From Anthopleura xanthogrammica (Eukaryota > Cnidaria > Anthozoa > Actiniaria > Actiniidae): a stretch of 64,000 bases of DNA. The notes beneath the pieces are model-generated. The model searched no databases and was not told the origin of the DNA. It saw only the letters and a program-made list of their open reading frames with translations. Position 1 is the first letter of the stretch. The number at the start of each line of letters is the position of its first letter. Below are positions 46,171 to 58,089 of the stretch, in pieces. The stretch is taken from positions 8,810,170 to 8,874,169 of the forward strand of contig OZ025218.1 in assembly GCA_964019055.1 (NCBI GenBank). Direction: 5' to 3'. The translations under genes and the position numbers were made by a program.

Positions 46171-46565
46171 CGTTTACGTTGGAACAGTCTTGATTCGTCT
46201 TTTAAATCTATTAATAACATATTGACGTTCAAAAAAGAAGCTAAAGTTGAACTTGATGAAGAAGATTAGACAAAATCAGTGACTCATCATAAACATTTTA
46301 TTAGTATTATTTATTACTGTTTTCAGTATTTATCATCAGCTGTAAAAACATAGAATAAGTTACGTTACGTTTACGTTCACGTTGGAACAGTCTTGAAACG
46401 TCTCTTATAAATCTATTAATAACATCTTGACGTTAAAAGAGAAGCTAAAGTTGAACTTGATGAAGAAGATTAGACAAAATCAGTGAATCATCATAAACAT
46501 TTTATTAGTATTATTTATTGCTGTTTTCAGTATTTATCATCAGCTGTAAAAACATAGAATAGCCT
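46171..46565. repeat. About 203-bp direct duplication
   Basis: CGTTTACGTTGGAACAGTCT at 46171 and CGTTCACGTTGGAACAGTCT at 46374 begin two copies that share AAGCTAAAGTTGAACTTGAT, GAAGAAGATTAGACAAAATC and CAGTATTTATCATCAGCTGT. The copies differ at a few positions. Confidence 0.88.
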
Positions 46566-46659
46566 CACGGTTTTACGCGAGCTTGTTTTATGGGAATGTT
46601 AACAAAGTTTGTATAATTTTACCCATTCGGAAACTCTACGAAGTAAGTAGCACAGACTC

Positions 46660-46800
46660 TTTGTTTGAGTTGCATCAATTTTAGAGGCTAGTCCGGCATA
46701 TACTCGGTTCTAGCCGGTAAAGAAGGAAGTAATACTCAAGCGAGTGCCATTCTGTCTGAGTGTGAGAAAACATCACGCCCAACGGAGGTAGGACTTTTTG
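46660..46800. mobile_element. Degraded MITE-C copy
   Basis: Words TTTGTTTGAGTTGCATC, AATACTCAAGCGAGTGCCAT, TCTGTCTGAGTGTGAGAAAA and CACGCCCAA match MITE-C with many changes. Confidence 0.4.
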
Positions 46801-46918
46801 TATAGGAAAAAAGCATTAACAAGTCCTTTGTTTAGAAAATAGGAAGAGCCTATATCTACAGTGATAACGCCAGGAGCTGCTAAAAAAATACAAAGTAAGG
46901 CACATCAAATAGCACTTT

Positions 46919-47145
46919 TAAAGCAATTCAATAAAGGGGTGACAAGATGAAAAAATATACATTGTAGCGCCTCACATCAGTCTATTGTTAGTTGAGCATT
47001 TGCCCATGAGGTGGTTTGTAAAGTCTTACTTAAGTTAATGTACACAACACAGAACACGGTAAGTTCAAAGCAGCTTGTCGCTTAGTTTAAAAGGTTATAG
47101 AATGGTTCATGGACAGTACCGTGACTGATTCTGGTGTAATAAAAC
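46919..47145. repeat. Dispersed repeat, copy 1
   Basis: GGGGTGACAAGATGAAAAAA, CATTGTAGCGCCTCACATCA, GCATTTGCCCATGAGGTGGT and GACTGATTCTGGTGTAAT recur in the same order and orientation at 51919-52132. No frame is conserved. Confidence 0.85.
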
Positions 47146-47724
47146 ATCAACAAGGCCAGGTGTTCTGGAATCTAGCTAGGCTAGCTAGGCGCGCAATGGG
47201 TTATCTTTTGTCAAAACGAAATATTTTCCGCATTCAAAATTGCATTAAACCGCAGTATATATACAGTGCTGTAGATTCGATTATAACGCGTTGTTGAGTA
47301 TTGAACTGACCAGCAGACTTGAATTAACAGGTCACGTGACCCTACCCCCTTGAAATCGAGCAGTTGTTTCAATATGAATACCAGAAATGAAAAGAGCACC
47401 TGAATATTAGTAAAAAAGCGTTGTTAGACTTGCCACAAGTCGTACTCTCTGTGTTAGAGCGCGAAGCATGCGGTTATTTTAAATGCTTATCATTATGGCT
47501 CGGTATAACGAGATTAAAAGGTTGTTTTTCGGTGGATTTTTGCATGGGGTATTTTGAATTGATCTTCCCCATGGTACTCAAAAGTCCATCTATTCTAGCG
47601 CGCTCATCGGCGTAGTTTTCTCAGCAGGTAATTATAAACGAGTCAAGTATATGATTAGGTACTCTAGGCTATTCTGTTAAGGACATTGTTTTATGATAAA
47701 ATAACCATATTTAGCTTTAGGGAT

Positions 47725-48075
47725 TTTATAACTCCCTGCTGGCGGAGTCTCCTTTTTATTCTTTCCCTGGATCGGCATTCGCGGGTAAAAGGAGCCTCCA
47801 ACCGTCACTTTCTTTGAAGTAGCCGCCAACCAAGACTTTGGACGAGAAATCTCATACATATGCTAAGCCCACTGATCAACAGCGCATGTTATTTATTCTA
47901 AGCTGCCGAACAAAGATGAGCCTGCTATACAAAATAGCGTCTCAAATGTCACGCGTTACCCTGGAAACGCTCACGCATGCGCAAGTGAATTTTGGTGGCA
48001 GTTCTCCATTTCCTCTCGAATGCTGATCCAGTGAAAGAAAAAGAAAAGATAAAGACTCTGCCAGCAGGGAAGGAT
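47725..48075. mobile_element. Palindromic element
   Basis: Left end CTCCCTGCTGGCGGAGTCTC mirrors right end AAAGACTCTGCCAGCAGGGA, about 330 bp apart. Same family as 42060-42150. Confidence 0.6.
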
Positions 48076-48579
48076 TTTAGTTTTTTTAATTACTCTTAAA
48101 TCGTTCTTGCGCTTGTCAAGTAAGAAACACTTTTAACCTTCTTGGCCTCGTTAAGTGCAAAAACAAAACAAAAATAAATGCAAGATAAATAATAAAAAAA
48201 TGGAATTACTGAAGAGGAGTTCTCAATGTGCTGCAGGGAAATTCCAAGCAATATAACAATTAGAACTAAAGTTCAAATGAATAGCAGATTAAAATTAAGC
48301 GGAAAAAATATGAAAATAAAATAAAATTGAATTAACGGGAGTTTTTTTTTAAATGTGCAGCAGGGAAGTTCTAAGCAAAATATAGATTAAAGTTAAAGTG
48401 GAAATTTGTTTTTTATCATTGCCAGTCATTCGAAAAGTCAGCTGAACAAACATAGCAATTTAACAAGGTCTCTAAACTGAAAAAGACTAGAAAAAGATAA
48501 ATAAATTACCAGAAACACCGACGTGAAAGAAGTTGCAGGACATTGTTCATAGTTTGTGATTTTTAAAACGCCAGTGTTT

Positions 48580-48690
48580 GTTCGGTCTCTCACTTAATTC
48601 GAGGGGTTTTCTTTGGCGGGTTCGACGGTTTTCCTCCCTGCGCAAAACTTTAAGCTTTAAATTCAAACTTTAAAAAAAAAGGGAAATTTC
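48580..48690 (+). mobile_element. SINE tail fragment
   Basis: TTAATTCGAGGGGTTTTCTT...GTTTTCCTCCCTGCGCAAAA then AAATTTCAATCCGATCT, the family's conserved body and tail on the plus strand. Confidence 0.6.
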
Positions 48691-48699
48691 AATCCGATC

Positions 48700-50880
48700 T
48701 GGTATGTTAACATATGTGTTAGCCTAGAGTTTGCTGCAGGGTTCGATATGTGAGTTAGCTGTGCCCCAACTTAGATCAGAACAGAAATTGTTACAAGGTT
48801 TGAAATTGTGAGTTAGGTACAGTATACCCTGACTTTGATCAGCCCAGAGGTTTTTTCGATAAAATTAATGTTAAGTCTAAGCCCGAAAAACAATCCACTT
48901 ATAGCAGGTCAGTTATTTAAAGGCCATTTTTTCTCAGCTATTCATGCCAGTCTTGGCAAGAACTCATCAAATTGTCAAGAAGCCAAAAGCCTCTTATCAT
49001 CCACAGCTCATCATCTGAGATTGTGAATTAAAGTTTCAAGTGTTCATAATCACTTCGTTAAAGACAAAAAACGAATCGCAATGATTATAGTGTGTAAAAT
49101 AAATATTATACAAACAATTCTCTCAATTCATAATTTTGAAAAATGATATTATTGATAACTTCTTAAAAAAACTCATGAATATTTAATGAGGAGAGCACAA
49201 TAGAATCATCGACCATGGAGGAGGTTTTAAATGTGATAAAATATCATCTTTATTTCCATAAACTTTAACTAGGATTTTCTCTGCCAAACTTGGTTCATTC
49301 GTAAAAAATTCAGTAGAACATGTGAACATACACCTAGAGGTTTTTCAAGCTGTTTAATAAACTCGCAGATCGTGTTTTATTGGGTCTAAAACCACTCGGC
49401 TTCACCTCGTGTTTTAAACCCAATAAAACACTCCTGCTCGTATATCAAACAGTACATAAAGGCCCAGGCGTCAAGCTCAGTTTCAGCTCAAATGATAGGA
49501 TCGAAGTTATATAGTATATCATTTGATGTTTACATTAATTTTAGCACGAATCACGATCATTGCCGCAGTGTATCAACTCAATATTATACAAACAATTGTT
49601 TGGATTCAGAATTTCGAAAAATAAAATTAATAGCTTAATAATGGCCCAGAAGCTAAGCTTTTCGTTGAATTGATAGGGACTATTTAATCATTATTTTAGT
49701 TACAGTTCGCATTGAATTTGGTTAGATTGAGATCCAGAAGTCTCTATGAAGAGCCAGTAATAAGAAGCATTAAGCTTTACCTGAAATCGCGGGGTCTTGC
49801 TTGTTCTTCGCCCAGAATCGTGTTTTGTTTTTCCAATTTTGTTTTTCACGTTAAAAAATTTCTTGGATGCGAGCCACAAGCTTCACCGAGCCCTACTTGG
49901 CAGCTTCAGAATATTTGGTATTTTGAGCTAATTATCTTACAAGCTTGTTAATATCATATGGAGAATATCTTTTCTTGAGCATACGAAATAAAGCGCGAAA
50001 ACCTTACTTTCCCTCAAGCAAGTTGAAAATGATGAAGCAATTCACTTGTAGATGACTTTTGAAATGAAAAGTGATATGGAAATGAGTGGCTATCGTGACT
50101 CTTATATTAATTGCATACTGACGTCCGATACACATCGAGAATAAAGTACGCCTCTTGAAATACTTAGAGGACGCAAAAACACATTAAGTAAGTAAACATC
50201 CTTAGATTGAAAACCGTTGCTAAGCACTGTACATAGAAACTAAGCACAGAAGCCGAACGTACTTCCTTAGATTCAGTAAAACAGCCTCGAGCAGAAAAAG
50301 TAATTTTATACATGTGTGGCGAGGAAAAAAGGTGATTTTTGCGCAACTTTTCCGAAGGTTATAAACTCATCAACGAAAACCAACATTTTTGAGTTCCCAA
50401 AAACCTTTTAAAGGCAGCTTTAAAGTAAATTTCGGTCTTATCCTGTGCAGGACTTATCGCTATTCTAGGAAGCCTGTACAAAGCCATTACATTTCAAAGG
50501 CTTTCAAATTCCGAACACGAATTCATTTGATGGCGTAAATAGGATTTCCTGATTCTTGATTGGTTCATAGGGCGGAAGCCATTTGACTGTAAGACCAACG
50601 TGTTCCTTTCTGTAGCTCTAAAAAGACAGTACAACGGACAAATGTATCCGCAAGTGTAAAGACTTGCTTGAAAATATCAGATCAAGTTACTGATCATGAC
50701 AGACCCCTATATGATCAAAACGTATCTGACAGTTAAAAATGAAACAATGATTCGGTGACGAGTTAATTTGCCCTGAGGAATATCAAACCGACATTTCTCA
50801 CAGCATGAAGTTAGTTCAGACTTCCTAAACCAAATTCTATAAGGGTTGAACGCGCTATTAGCTAGCCAGGCTGTATACAT
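48700..50880. other. Non-coding stretch with one palindrome
   Basis: A foldback at 49355-49450 (TCGTGTTTTATTGGGTCTAA mirrored by TTTAAACCCAATAAAACACT) is the only structured element I see. No gene recognised. Confidence 0.4.
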
Positions 50881-51029
50881 GTAACGGAACCTATCGTGTT
50901 TATCTATCTACATTGTCCTTTGTTTTTTCGCCAGCGTCTTCCTTCTTTTCCTTACTCTTCCGCTTTACTCCTAAATCATTTGAAAGAAATCCCGCCAGGC
51001 TCGGTGTTATATGTAAGTAAAGTTGCGTG

Positions 51030-51130
51030 TTGTTTCTCTCCTGTGCTTCGAAGGGTTTTTCTCCGGGTTCTCCGGTTTTTCTCTCTCCACAAAAATCAAC
51101 TTCTGAATTCCAATTGGAATTTCAGTGGAT
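51030..51130 (+). mobile_element. SINE tail fragment
   Basis: TTTCTCTCCTGTGCTTCGAA, TTTTTCTCCGGGTTCTCCGG and AAAATCAACTTCTGAATTCC then AATTGGAATTT: the conserved body and tail of the SINE family. Confidence 0.65.
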
Positions 51131-51918
51131 GAAGAGCAACTGCGTGGAAAGGTCACTGCTAAATCCTTAACTCTATTGTTTTTATTCAATGAATTTTCTA
51201 TATTAGTCAACGGTTCGTTCTATTTCTTAATATTTTTTCCTTTCAACCAGTCAAGGCTATTTTTATGAATACTAGCTTATTTTAGATCCACAATTAAATT
51301 GTTCAGGTGCAGAAATAACAGAGCTTTTAAGTTTGACGTCAATCGTATGGGAACACGACTTCCGCTGCCCTAAAGGAAAAGCAGTGATATGAAGATTTTT
51401 TTACTTTTTCTTCATGTCAGGATTTGTTGTCCAAAGTTCTCCTTGTTGCAGGTGGTGGTTAAATCATTGAGAACATTTTTGCTTTAAGCGCGCGGTTTTC
51501 GTAAGCAGTTGGACCCGTAAGTATATGCCACAGCTTAAAAGCTCGATATAAGTTCATTGAGCGTCTGTAAACTCCTGTTGTTACCGAGGGTTTTCTCGGG
51601 TACTACTCTAGAAAATGGAGTATTGATGCGTAATGATTCATTTATTAATATGTCCGGAATTTCAAACCGCGCGCGCACTTTTCACTCACACACTACCACT
51701 ACATTCAATATTCTATGTTGTTTAATTAAAAACACAGATTTGCCATGCTATTTATACCTTGGCACTTTACTTCAAAACAATGTTAATGAGAGTTTCATTT
51801 ATTTTATTTATAATCTTAATACTAGACTATTCATGAGATGTTTTATCTGAGATTATTAAGGCACTCTTAGAAATGAAAGTGTAATGACGAAAGCTAAAAT
51901 TATCAGTGTAATTAAAGC

Positions 51919-52132
51919 AATTAAAAAAAGGGGTGACAAGATGAAAAATTATACATTGTAGCGCCTCACATCAGTCTATTGTTAGTTGAGCATTTGCCCA
52001 TGAGGTGGTTTGTAATGTCTTAATTAAGTTAATGTAAGTTAATGGTAAGTTCAAAGCAGCTTTTCGCTTAATTAAAAAGGTTATAGAATGGTTCATGGAC
52101 AGTTCAGTGACTGATTCTGGTGTAATTAATGT
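51919..52132. repeat. Dispersed repeat, copy 2
   Basis: Second copy of 46919-47145, lying exactly about 5 kb away in the same orientation and lacking a short ACACAACACAGAACA stretch. Confidence 0.85.
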
Positions 52133-52334
52133 TTACGACTAAAAAGTAAGATTTCGTAAAATTGAAGAAAATATAATATTAATGAGACGAGGTTTAGTGT
52201 CGATAGATAATCAGGAAGTGTATGTATGTGGGCTGTTTCGTTTGACAAGTATTCATTCATATAACTTATTGTTCCTCCTACTGTCTGAAGCCAAGTATAT
52301 AAAGACAAACAACTCACATTCGATATTTTTAGAT

Positions 52335-52430
52335 ACAAGATAATTTGTGGGAAATATTTTTAGAAAACTGCAAAATATTTTTAGAAAACTAAAATATAAA
52401 ATGCAAAATATTTTTAGAAAACTAGATAAA
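52335..52430. repeat. ATATTTTTAGAAAACT short tandem repeat
   Basis: AATATTTTTAGAAAACT occurs three times with spacers of 10 to 22 bases. Simple-sequence origin. Confidence 0.7.
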
Positions 52431-52583
52431 AATGTGTCGCAACAAGGTTGGTAAAAGTGTCTTTTCAGTAGCAAATATGTTGTGTAACGTTCGACTGTTT
52501 ATAATTTAAGCTTTTCAGTCTGTGCATGTTTTAAGAAATAGAAACAAAAGAAATTTGAAATTTTCAGTTTAAGGTATTTTGAT

Positions 52584-52700
52584 AAAGTTCCCTTTCACGT
52601 GACGTCAAAGCAGCTCAATTTGGAGAACAAAATAAAAGAATTTCAATCTTTTCAAAATTGGAAAATTATTGCTTTATCCTACTGATATGAGCTGCATTCA
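52584..52700. mobile_element. MITE-A copy, degraded
   Basis: CCCTTTCACGTGACGTCAAA then GCAGCTCAATTTGGAGAACA is clear; the right arm (TTATCCTACTGATATGAGCT) has drifted and the terminal GGGTCTA is gone. Confidence 0.65.
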
Positions 52701-52959
52701 ACTATCTCAACGATAGGCCGTTGAGAGAACAAGCATGAAACTGGAAACCAAAACGCAAAGTGTGTTTAGATCAAAGTAACTTTAGTATTCTGCTAGCAGA
52801 AGTACCTTCTTGTTCTTTTCTTTTTCTGCTTTGTCTTTTGGCTGTACTGTGGTTTTTGTTCAGTTGCTGTTCTTGGTCGTTACGAAAGGTAACCTTTGCG
52901 CGATTCAGCTTTTATCCGTTTGAACGTGCGCCGAGCTGGGTTACATGATACGTCCGCCA

Positions 52960-54290
52960 TTTTGGATTGGAACGTGGGCTCATAAGTGACCAGTTGAAAG
53001 TTGACTTCATTATGCGTGCGCATGTTGGGGACTCATTTTTGTCAGAGAGCTCTCTTGTTTATTTTATGGGTGCGTCTTATGGTCCAAGTTTTTTTTGCCG
53101 ACGAAACTGATAAAAGCTGATCTTGCAGAGAGCATCGCTGTAAATGATAAACTGTCTTTAAAAGATTTTTATATGTTTTTTAAACTCACCTGAACATGAA
53201 TTGAACGCAAGTCACAGCGGCTCAATCGACGAACCTTGGGAATATATATTCTTTTTGCTTGTGTTATATTGGACTTCCTAAGAATGAGAATAACACTTAA
53301 TAATATTGTCTAAATTCGTTTTTTCAAGTGTGAAATCGTTTAGGTGTTATTTTCGTCTATGGTCAAGTGCTGTTCTTCAGCTGAAAATGCTCAGCTGTTT
53401 CGACTCAACAATAGCAAATCGATCACCGTTGCAGCAGTTTTCCCAGTGGAATTAACATCTTGTTCCACAAACAACTACTCAGTATCTGTTTAAAAAAGTA
53501 CTAGGAGGATCACAAGGAGCAATTGTATTTTATTTTCACTGAACAATAAACGATTAAGACAATTTATGATATATTAAACAAAATTACGAGAAGATTTGTC
53601 ATTTTTTAATTTGAGTATATTGAGTATATGTCATTAAAAAATGACAATTCTTCTAGTAAAATTGTGTTTATTATCAAGTTATATGCCCAAATAAATATAT
53701 TAAATTTATGATAAATTTTCCGCGATCAGAGTTTTTAATTCTGAGATATTCTAATTAATTTCTTGAGCTTGTTGGGACATAGCAACGGTAACTAAGGGGA
53801 GTAGGAACCAAGAATTGTTAACAGCTTTTGGTGTGCGTAGGATTGTGGGGCTGAAATTGGACGAGAATCCCACGCTCCACGAAGTCATTATCAAATTATT
53901 TTTCTTTTTTTAAAAAGGCTAATAAGGTTAATAAATCGAACAACTTTTTTTTATCAAAAGTAACAACTAATGTCTCAGAATTTGAGGAACGCCCTACGGC
54001 AGCATATTCGTAATGAGTAGACAAATATACAGCAGGAAGTCTTTGAAATGGCTTCCATTATATCAGTGAGCCAATCAAAAAGCACGAACATAAACACTTT
54101 CCAATCACAGTTATTAAAGAAGAATGTTAATATTCTGAACATTAGGGCTTCAAAGGGGGTGGTAAAGAAAGGATTTTCGAAGGTTCTGCCGTGATAAAAA
54201 AAAAAGAGAATTATGAGTTTACGTTAGTTCAGTAAAATGACCAAAATATCCTCAGGCAACGATATAAAAGCACATTAATTTCTAGAGAAT
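52960..54290. other. Non-coding stretch with a small palindrome
   Basis: At 53580-53670 AAAATTACGAGAAGATTTGT then CATTTTTTAAT mirrors ATTAAAAAATGACAATTCTT then CTAGTAAAATTGT. Otherwise AT-rich DNA without gene or known repeat. Confidence 0.4.
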
Positions 54291-54435
54291 TTCAAGTTGT
54301 CAGATTTTACAACTCATTTTTACAAAGAACGTGCCGGAAAGAGAACACCCTCGCTTTTACTGAAGAAAGGGCTATGCCCAAAACGTCTAAAAACAATGTT
54401 ATTGACAATTAAACAGTTTCTTCCATTCATTTGCT

Positions 54436-54505
54436 TGTCTCTTCTCTTCTCTTCTCTTCTCTTCTCTTCGCTTCTCTCCTCTCCTCTCCTCTCCTCTTCT
54501 CTTTT
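54436..54505. repeat. TCTTC/TCTCC microsatellite
   Basis: TTCTCTTCTCTTCTC grading into CTCCTCTCCTCTCC. Confidence 0.92.
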
Positions 54506-54815
54506 TCTTTTCTATTCCATCTTGTTTCCCTCTCTTATTCTTATTTTAGCAACATCCGTATTCACTTCATCACATCACGTACTAGTCAACTTTAAAACGG
54601 TCGGGAATCTTCCATCAGATTACTCTTAATGATCCCTATACATTATCATCCTTATCCCTCGCTTAATTGCTTAACAAAAGACTGAGAATAAAACCACCTG
54701 AACAATATGTTATCGTCTAGTCGTTAGTATTACTGTTATGTACCTTATTATAACTGCCCTCAAAGAGAACTCATATAATTTGCATTAGTTCTAGACGCAT
54801 GCTGATTTTTTTCCA

Positions 54816-54925
54816 ATAGGCCTCAAGCATGATGACGTTTTATATCTACACTTCCAGGATCCCTTTCGGTAGCATTGCTTGTTGTGATAATTTTCCCACT
54901 ATTGTCTTTTTATTCTCAAAGGAGT
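54816..54925 (-). repeat. Inverted degenerate copy of 41891-42040
   Basis: Minus-strand reading shares TTTGAGAATA, AAGACAATAGTG, AATGCTACCGAAAGGGAT and TGGAAGTGTAG then ATAAAACGTCA.CATGCTTGAG with 41925-42030. Indels destroy the frame. Confidence 0.75.
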
Positions 54926-55389
54926 TTTAACATTTGAATATGAAAAGAGATTTTGAAAAGGATTGTGGTAGTTTAGGTATGAAACGTCATGGTAAGGAGT
55001 CTATTGTCAAGCGATGGGACATTTTTTTATGCTTATAGATCATCAAAGATATAAAATGCAAACAAAACCGGCTGGCTGGTGAACTGCCTGGACATGAAAC
55101 CAGAGCGATTGTGAACCGAAGGATAACAAGGAATATGTTTCGACAGTTAATATCTCTAGTGTCAAGTAAATCTTTTATAAAGTAAAATTAAAATTAAGAT
55201 AAATTCCCAATTTCATTTACTGTTTGTCCATATAATAACATATCTTGAAATGAGAGGTATATTACATATTATCATATGCCATCTCTTCCTCGAAAGAAAG
55301 CGCTATAAGCAAACAAGTTTCATGCAGCAGGAGCCCATTCTTGTTTCAGCTCATTCGATGTATTTGAAGTACAGACGTCAAGAACATGG

Positions 55390-55735
55390 AAACACAGGTG
55401 GTGCAGTTTGGTGGAGCGCTCACCTCTCGCCAATGCTATCGCGACAGGGTTCAATATATGCAATAGCAGATATTAGAGTTACACTACATGGCCTTCAAAC
55501 AATTGATTTTAAGTCGTGGTATTTGGATCAATTTCCATACCTTTACTGTATTATTGACCTAAATGCGTCGACGTTAAATAGTTGTTTAAAGGCAATGGAA
55601 TGTAGCTCTAATATCTGCTATACCCGGCGCGGATTCCGTATCGTATGTACGTAGAGTTGCTTATGATTCGAGGGTTTTTTAAGGGTTCTCTGGCCTGTTT
55701 TCCTCCCTCCGCAAAAAGCAAATTCGAAAAATTCC
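55390..55735 (+). mobile_element. SINE copy with internal dispersed repeat
   Basis: GGTGCAGTTTGGTGGAGCGC resembles a Pol III A box and CGACAGGGTTCAATAT a B box, as in a tRNA-derived SINE head. The segment 55505-55625 matches 33810-33945. The end, ATTCGAGGGTTTTTTAAGGG then TTTTCCTCCCTCCGCAAAAA, is the SINE-family body. Confidence 0.6.
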
Positions 55736-56341
55736 ATGTTCGTTTTTGATAACACTATGTCGATGGACAGTCAAAAAATGGCTGTAAGTAAGTCATGCTA
55801 TTATCACATCAAATGTATTTCTCGCATTAGGCGATACTTAAATGTTGAGGACACCAAACAACTTGTTCAGGCATTTGTAATTTCTAGGATTGACTATTGC
55901 AATTCACTATTATACGGCTTGCCAAATAATCTCCTAAACAGACTCCAGCATGTTCTTCACTCAGCTGCCAGGCTTATCACAATGACTAGGAAATTTGATC
56001 ATATTACGCAATCATTAATTGATTTGCATTGGTTGCCTGTTAAGCAACGTATTCTATTTAAGGTAGCTCTCATTACCTACAAAGCCTTGAACGATTTAGC
56101 ACCATGTTATATTAGAAATCTTATCTCGCCATATAAGCCGGCTCGTTCTCTTCGCTCTTCCACAAAGAATTTACTAGAAACTCGCAGTTATAATCTTAAG
56201 ACGTATGGCTATAGAGCCTTCTCAATTAATGCTCCACAAATTTGGAATTCACTTCCTATTAACATTAGGAATAGTCAGTCTGTTGATATTTTTAAGAAAC
56301 AGCTTAAGATGTACTTATTTAGGTTAGCTTATTTTAATTAA
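55736..56341 (+). pseudogene. LINE reverse transcriptase, C-terminal fragment
   Basis: An open frame of 201 codons contains DNTMSMDSQ, HIKCISRIRRYL, ISRIDYCNSLLYGLP, LQHVLHSAARLIT, LHWLPVKQRI, KALNDLAPCYI and APQIWNSLPINIR, all in the order typical of the thumb and C-terminal part of CR1/L2-type LINE polymerases. The catalytic FADD palm region is missing. The frame is intact to its TAA, which suggests a fairly recent insertion. ATG at 55736 is incidental. Confidence 0.88.
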
Positions 56342-56467
56342 GTATAGATTTTACTAGAGAAAGTGATATAAATATAGTATATTTTTTAGTAAAATAGGTT
56401 TTAGTTGTTTGATTATAATTTTGTAATTCAGCGCTTTGAGCACCAGGAAAGGCGCTTTATAAATAAT

Positions 56468-56496
<29 letters not shown>
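55738..56496 (+). mobile_element. 5'-truncated CR1/L2-like LINE
   Basis: Holds the C-terminal part of a LINE reverse transcriptase, a 3' UTR with CAGCGCTTTGAGC and GGCGCTTTATAAATAATAAA, and a (TTA)n tail at about 56470-56496. The same 3' plan is seen at 11019-11301. The 5' part (endonuclease and most of the polymerase) is absent, as usual for dead-on-arrival LINE copies. Confidence 0.85.
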
Positions 56497-56499
<3 letters not shown>

Positions 56500-57443
56500 C
56501 AAAAAAAAAAATCCCATTCGCTTCGGTTACAGGAAGAAGAGCTACTCTGTGAATACTGTCAAATTCTACTATTTCTATATACTTACTTTACTCAAGTCAG
56601 TCATCTGAAAAGTTACAAAGCTGAGACGAGCAAGGATTATGGGTAGATACATTTTACATGTTTCAACCGCTTGATAACTATTGATGGACTTCAGTGAGAT
56701 ATTTTTCCAGTTTCAGTTTCACTTCCCGTGAGCATCCTCAAGTGTTTGGATCAAAAGCTTTACTTGATGGATGTGAAATATTTCCCATGATCCTCGTCGG
56801 TGTAGGTTTTGTAAGTTTTTGGTGACTAACTTTATCGAAATATTAAAGAATCCTAGTCAACTACAATGCACTGCGCGCTTATTATTTACATATAAAATTT
56901 ACCGTAGATTCGTTGCCAACATTTATAAAATCTCACGAAAAACATAAAATAACTACTTATCATTATATCTTGATGGTTTTAAAACTTCTAGCTTGAAAAA
57001 CAAGACCGCCATTTTGCCTGGCAGAGAAAATGGCGTATTGCAATGTTTTCGGTGCGCAGTGCATTTTAGTCTTTTTTGACTTGGTGGTATTGAACTCACT
57101 TTGTTTTTCTTCTGTCGTCTGTTTCAATATAGCATAATTGTCTCGTGAGAGAAACCAGCCCACACAGACTTATCTAGATCATAATATACCTTCATTAAAA
57201 AGATAGTTTATTGAGATAGAAATTCCCCAGTCTGGGGTATTACCATCGTGGCTAATTAGCTTGATGAAAAGTAATCTAGTTTGCCCTTTAATCCTATTAT
57301 TGCCTTTCTTTTTCAATTGAAGAAGGCTTAAGCTTAAATAATACTAGAATCACTACATGTAGTCTTTTGAATATATTTGAAAAATAGATCTGTATTTCTA
57401 ATTATGTCTGGTACTTGAATTATCTGGAAACCTGATATTTCTT

Positions 57444-57445
<2 letters not shown>

Positions 57446-57511
<66 letters not shown>

Positions 57512-57566
57512 CTTCGTTCGTTCGTTCGTTCGTTCGTTCTTTCTTTCTTTCTTTCTTTCTTTCTTG
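57446..57566. repeat. CT, TTCG and TTTC compound microsatellite
   Basis: TTTC, then about 30 CT units, CCCC, six TTCG units and seven TTTC units in succession. Confidence 0.97.
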
Positions 57567-57864
57567 TGTGTTTTACTACCAGTGACTCTCAAATAAACTC
57601 ACCAAAACTCTACTACAAAATATATTTTGGTAATAAAAATAATTTATTAATTGAAAACATGCATTATCCTACAGGAAGGTAATTTCGTATTTTGAATGAA
57701 TCCTGGGTTGACGTTAATATTATTATTAGCATTAATATTATCATTATTATTATTAATTTTTCAATTATTATTTTTCTATTTCTTGCTGATTTAGTTTTCA
57801 TAGCCGCGGCAATGTTGATTAAATTGACTTCGACTATTATGGCGGACATATCAATCTTTCATTT

Positions 57865-58015
57865 AGAGCAGACTTCGTATGAGTGTGAAAAGTTACGGCA
57901 CATGGCACGGTTACGGTGCGGTGCGGACACAGCACGGAATGTCGAATGTTTCCATACACGGCATATAGTACTGACACGGTCACGGCAAGGCGCGCGCTCC
58001 GTTCTAATTTATTCT
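57865..58015. repeat. CGTGCCG-rich dispersed repeat, copy 3
   Basis: AGACTTCGTATGAGTGTGAA then AAGTTACGGCACATGGCACG, GTTACGGTGCGGTGCGGACA and CACGGTCACGGCAAGGC. It matches 31330-31480 in the same orientation and 1-135 inverted. It creates part of a 127-codon open frame that I do not regard as a gene. Confidence 0.7.
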
Positions 58016-58089
58016 ATTTTTTCTAAAAGTCAAACGAAACCTGCTGTAATTCTATTGGGAATGATCAATAATTAGAAGAAATCAAGAAC

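Noticed and set aside
50935..51012. LPSFPYSSALLLNHLKEIPP exon-like frame before a GTAAGT
   Set aside because: Two frames are open at once and a SINE follows directly; no partner exon found.
55250..55654. 134-codon plus-strand frame
   Set aside because: Composed of a SINE head and a dispersed repeat also found at 33810-33945.
57692..58075. 127-codon plus-strand frame
   Set aside because: Made of an ATT-rich stretch joined to the CGTGCC dispersed repeat.
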